Assembly (NCBI GenBank): GCA_934668295.1
Contig: CAKUND010000023.1
Coordinates: 1 to 17,280 of the forward strand
DNA from: an uncultured Oscillospiraceae bacterium
GTDB taxonomy: Bacteria > Bacillota > Clostridia > Oscillospirales > Oscillospiraceae
DNA: 17,280 nucleotides
Reading direction: 5' to 3'
Positions 14,217 to 17,280 of the stretch are shown here, piece after piece. Within the stretch, counting starts at the first letter, position 1; each line of letters starts with the position of its first letter. Made by a program: the position numbers and the translations under genes. The notes under the pieces were generated by a model that was not told the origin of the DNA, did not search any database, and saw only the letters and a list, made by a program, of their open reading frames with translations.

Positions 14217-15113
14217 ATGTCCTTTTCATCCAATGTCAAGCAGGAGCTGTGCCGGCTGCCGATCAACCGGAAGATGGAGGCTGCCGCTGAGCTGTACGGC
14301 ATTCTGCTTTATTGCAACGCATTTACCTCGGAGCTTGTGCGCATCACAACGGAATCACGCGATCTGGCTGAACGCCTGCCGCGTCTGATGAAAAAGGTCT
14401 TCGGCTTTTCCTTCGATCAGGAGCCGGAGGAGGACACGGGAAAACTGCTGTTTGTGATGGAGGCGGAGGAGAAAATCCATAAAATGTTCGCCCAATTCGG
14501 CCTTTCCGCGGCAAAGGATGTGACGCTGCATGTCAATTACGGCATGCTGGAGGAGGACGAGGAGCGGCTGGCATTTCTGCGCGGCGCGTTTTTGTCCGGT
14601 GGATCGGTCACGGATCCGGCCAAGCGGTATCATCTGGAGCTGACGACCTCCCACTATAAGGTCAGCCGCGAGACCTGCGCGCTGCTGCTTGACGCGGGAT
14701 TCTCTCCAAAGGAGACGACGCGCGGCGGCAACAGCATTCTGTATTTCAAGCAGAGCGATATGATCGAGGATTTCCTGACTGCCATCGGCGCGCCGGTGTG
14801 CGCGATGGGCGTGATGGAGGCGAAGGTCGAAAAGGACCTCCGCAACGGTGTGAATCGCCGCGTCAACTGTGAAACGGCCAATCTGACCAAGGTCGTCGAT
14901 GCGTCGATGGAGCAGGTCGCAGCTATCCGGAAGCTGCAGAAGCAGGGGCGGCTCAAGGAGCTGCCGCCAAAGCTCCGCGAGACAGCGAAGCTTCGTCTCG
15001 ACAACCCGGAGGCGACCCTGCAGGAGCTTGCCGCCATGCAGGACCCGCCTGTTTCCAAGTCTGCCATGAACCACCGCATGCGCAAGCTTGTCGCGCTTGC
15101 GGACGAAAGCTGA
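14217..15113 (+). CDS. whiA: WhiA family DNA-binding regulator
   Basis: A 298-residue protein with a degenerate LAGLIDADG-like N-terminal domain, including LRGAFLSGGSVTDP (121-134), TTSHYKVSR and ETTRGGNSILYFK. The C-terminal helix-turn-helix region has NRRVNCETANLTK, then ATLQELAAMQ and SKSAMNHRMRKL. WhiA is a sporulation regulator in Streptomyces and affects division and chromosome segregation in Bacillus. The open frame reaches back to 13968, but this is a shadow of yvcK. The ATG at 14217 opens MSFSSNVKQEL, the usual WhiA start. Its GGAGG is 11 bases away, a little far, which may lower initiation. No better in-frame start exists. Spacing to dnaE is 15 bases. Confidence 0.96.
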   Translation: MSFSSNVKQELCRLPINRKMEAAAELYGILLYCNAFTSELVRITTESRDLAERLPRLMKKVFGFSFDQEPEEDTGKLLFVMEAEEKIHKMFAQFGLSAAKDVTLHVNYGMLEEDEERLAFLRGAFLSGGSVTDPAKRYHLELTTSHYKVSRETCALLLDAGFSPKETTRGGNSILYFKQSDMIEDFLTAIGAPVCAMGVMEAKVEKDLRNGVNRRVNCETANLTKVVDASMEQVAAIRKLQKQGRLKELPPKLRETAKLRLDNPEATLQELAAMQDPPVSKSAMNHRMRKLVALADES

Positions 15114-15128
15114 GAGGAGAACAATGCC

Positions 15129-17280
15129 ATGGCCTTTGTGCATCTGCACGTCCACAGTGAATACAGCCTGCTTGACGGAGCCTGCCGCATCGGCTCCATG
15201 ATGGACCGGGTGCAGGAGCTCGGCCAGAATGCCATCGCTCTGACTGACCACGGCGTTATGTACGGCACTATCGATTTTTACCGCGCGGCGAAAAAGGCCG
15301 GGATCAAGCCCATTATCGGCTGCGAGGTCTACGTTGCGCGCAGAACGCGCTTTGATAAGGTGCATGGCGTCGATAAGGAGCCGTATCACCTGGTCCTGCT
15401 CTGCGAAAATGAGACCGGCTATCGGAACCTCAGCTATATGGTTTCACTCGGCTTTACTGAGGGCTTTTACAACCGCCCCCGCGTGGACATGGAGCTGCTG
15501 CGGGAGCATCACGAGGGACTGATCGCGCTTTCTGCCTGCCTTGCGGGCCGAATCCCGCAGGCGATCGTGCAGGAGGATCTGGATGCAGCGGAGCAGGCTG
15601 CGCGCGAGTACGCGGAAATCTTCGGTCCGGAGCATTTTTATCTGGAGCTGCAGGATCACGGCATTCCGGAGCAGCGAACGGTCAACGGGCATATCAGAAA
15701 GCTTGCGGAAAAGCTGGATCTTCCGCTCGTCGTGACGAATGATGCGCACTATCTGCGCAAGACGGACGCGAAAATGCAGGACGTGCTGCTCTGCATCCAG
15801 ACCGGCAAGACAGTCGACGATCCGAACCGCATGAAATTTGAGACGGAGGAGTTCTATCTCAAGAGCGAGGAGGAGCTGCGCAGCCTGTTTCCGGATGTGC
15901 CGGAGGCGTTTGATAATACGGTTCGAATCGCAGAGCGCTGTAATGTGGAATTCACATTCGGCAAGTATTTCCTGCCGGAATTCAAGCTTCCGGAGGGGGT
16001 AACGAGCCTTTTCTATCTCAGACAGCTCTGCAAGGAAGGCTTTGACGAGCTGTACGGCACGGCGCACCCGGAATACATGAAGCAGCTGGAATATGAGATC
16101 GACATGATCGAGAAAATGGGCTTTACGGACTATTTCCTCATCGTGTGGGATTTCGTGCGCTTTGCGAAATCCGCCGGGATCCCGGTCGGCCCCGGACGCG
16201 GCAGCGCCGCGGGCTCGATGGTGACATTCTGCCTGCATATCACCGAGATCGACCCCATGAAATATGGCCTCTATTTCGAGCGCTTTCTGAATCCCGCCCG
16301 TGTGACCATGCCGGATATCGACATGGACTTCGGCGATACCAGAAGGGGCGAGGTCGTCGACTACGTCCGGCAGAAATACGGCGAGGATCATGTCGCGCAG
16401 ATCGTCACCTTCGGCACCATGGCGGCCAGAGCAGCCATCCGCGACGTCGGACGGGTCATGAACTTCACATTTGCCGAAACGGACGCTGTTGCGAAGCTCG
16501 TGCCGACGACCCTTCACATCACACTCAAGGACGCGCTGAAGCAGTCCCCGCAGCTGAAGCAGATGTACGACGGCGACGCGCGCGTCAAGGAGCTTGTCGA
16601 TACGGCAATGGCCCTTGAGGGTATGCCGCGCAACACCTCGACGCATGCGGCGGGCGTGGTCATTACCAAGCTTCCGGTCTATCACTACGTGCCCCTCGCC
16701 ACGAACGACGGCACCATTGTTACGGAATACACCATGACGACGCTTGAGGAGCTGGGGCTTCTCAAAATGGACTTTCTCGGCCTGCGCAACATCACTGTCA
16801 TCGACGATGCGATCCGCGATATCCGGAAGACAGAGCCAGATTTCTCCATGTCCCGCGTGACAGACAACGATCCCAAGGTCATGGATATGCTCACACAGGG
16901 CAGGACGGCGGGCGTGTTCCAGATGGAGTCGACCGGCATGACGGGCGTGTGCATGGGCCTGAAGCCGCAGTCGATCGAAGATCTCTCTATCATCGTCGCG
17001 GCCTACCGCCCCGGCCCGATGGAGTCGATCCCGCGTCTGATCGCCTGCAAGCAGGATCCGTCGCTTGTCAAATACAAGCACCCGATGCTGAAGCCCATCC
17101 TTTCTGTTACCTATGGCTGTATTCTCTATCAGGAGCAGGTCATCGAGATCTTCCGCAAGCTTGCCGGATATTCGCTTGGGCAGGCAGACATGGTGCGGCG
17201 CGCCATGAGCAAGAAGAAGGTCAAGGACATCGAAAAGGAGCGCGGCGCCTTTATCCGCGGCGACGCCTCACGCAATATCA
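15129..17280 (+). CDS. dnaE: DNA polymerase III alpha subunit DnaE (3' part beyond window)
   Basis: The first 717 codons of a C-family replicative polymerase, cut by the window end; full length is normally about 1,100-1,200 residues. The N-terminal PHP domain has HLHVHS (5-10), LTDHG (38-42, Asp40, His41) and NDAHY (204-208). The polymerase domain has PGRGSAAGS, the catalytic pair in PDIDMDF (Asp396, Asp398), KMDFLGL with the third aspartate Asp548, and AYRPGPM. An out-of-frame ATG lies at 15124; the ATG at 15129 after GAGAGGAGA gives MAFVHLHVHSEYSLLDG, the standard start. No frameshift or stop is seen to the edge. It probably belongs to the murB transcript. Whether it is the main replicase or works beside PolC, as in other Firmicutes, cannot be told here. 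Confidence 0.97.
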   Translation, partial: MAFVHLHVHSEYSLLDGACRIGSMMDRVQELGQNAIALTDHGVMYGTIDFYRAAKKAGIKPIIGCEVYVARRTRFDKVHGVDKEPYHLVLLCENETGYRNLSYMVSLGFTEGFYNRPRVDMELLREHHEGLIALSACLAGRIPQAIVQEDLDAAEQAAREYAEIFGPEHFYLELQDHGIPEQRTVNGHIRKLAEKLDLPLVVTNDAHYLRKTDAKMQDVLLCIQTGKTVDDPNRMKFETEEFYLKSEEELRSLFPDVPEAFDNTVRIAERCNVEFTFGKYFLPEFKLPEGVTSLFYLRQLCKEGFDELYGTAHPEYMKQLEYEIDMIEKMGFTDYFLIVWDFVRFAKSAGIPVGPGRGSAAGSMVTFCLHITEIDPMKYGLYFERFLNPARVTMPDIDMDFGDTRRGEVVDYVRQKYGEDHVAQIVTFGTMAARAAIRDVGRVMNFTFAETDAVAKLVPTTLHITLKDALKQSPQLKQMYDGDARVKELVDTAMALEGMPRNTSTHAAGVVITKLPVYHYVPLATNDGTIVTEYTMTTLEELGLLKMDFLGLRNITVIDDAIRDIRKTEPDFSMSRVTDNDPKVMDMLTQGRTAGVFQMESTGMTGVCMGLKPQSIEDLSIIVAAYRPGPMESIPRLIACKQDPSLVKYKHPMLKPILSVTYGCILYQEQVIEIFRKLAGYSLGQADMVRRAMSKKKVKDIEKERGAFIRGDASRNI

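Noticed and set aside
1..17280. Mobile elements, CRISPR arrays, defence or toxin systems, tRNA or rRNA genes.
   Set aside because: No direct-repeat array, transposase, integrase, nuclease cluster or RNA gene signature was seen. Every gap over about 100 bases is accounted for by promoters and terminators, and no gene-free stretch exceeds 300 bases.

Overview
The window is a conserved chromosomal housekeeping segment of a low-copy, GC-rich member of the Clostridia. An Oscillospiraceae-type gut anaerobe (Oscillibacter, Flavonifractor or Intestinimonas-like) is my inference. It rests on the murB-rapZ-yvcK-whiA cluster, hprK, a DnaE alpha subunit with an intact-looking PHP domain, cysteine-containing L28 and L32, sigma-A type promoters, strong AGGAGG ribosome binding sites and GC-rich coding DNA set against AT-rich intergenic gaps. 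I saw no insertion sequence, prophage, CRISPR array, tRNA, rRNA or toxin-antitoxin pair, and no sign of recent transfer.

Layout from left to right. Bases 1-227 are intergenic and hold two back-to-back promoters: one fires left out of the window, the other drives ruvX and a DUF2461 gene. A bidirectional terminator at about 1317-1356 separates these from a leftward polyamine ABC transporter operon, potA-potB-potC-potD (5302 down to 1359), which has its own promoter. Next is a leftward RluA-family pseudouridine synthase with its own promoter and terminator. Divergent from it is the rightward set yceD(DUF177)-rpmF, a possible leaky terminator, then der. An M42 metallopeptidase gene follows, and rpmB (L28) runs leftward against it with paired convergent terminators. 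From 10300 to the right edge everything reads rightward: hprK with its own promoter and terminator, then, from an extended -10 promoter, murB-rapZ-yvcK-whiA-dnaE. dnaE is cut by the window end after about 717 codons.

The genes serve core functions. RuvX, the RluA-type enzyme, Der, DUF177, L32 and L28 belong to rRNA processing, ribosome assembly or the ribosome. HprK, RapZ, YvcK and MurB link carbon control to peptidoglycan synthesis. WhiA and DnaE link growth to division and replication. PotABCD imports spermidine/putrescine.

Several starts were placed inside longer open frames by ribosome binding sites and context: potB 4182, potA 5302, rluA-like 6443, DUF177 6614, rpmF 7160, rpmB 10152, murB 11400, yvcK 13187, whiA 14217 and dnaE 15129. 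I found no previously undescribed system. The points most worth a second look are a PotD with a C-terminal membrane anchor, the unidentified leftward transcript at the left edge, the absence of an HPr gene from the whiA-dnaE junction, and a hairpin at the predicted 5' end of the rpmB transcript.
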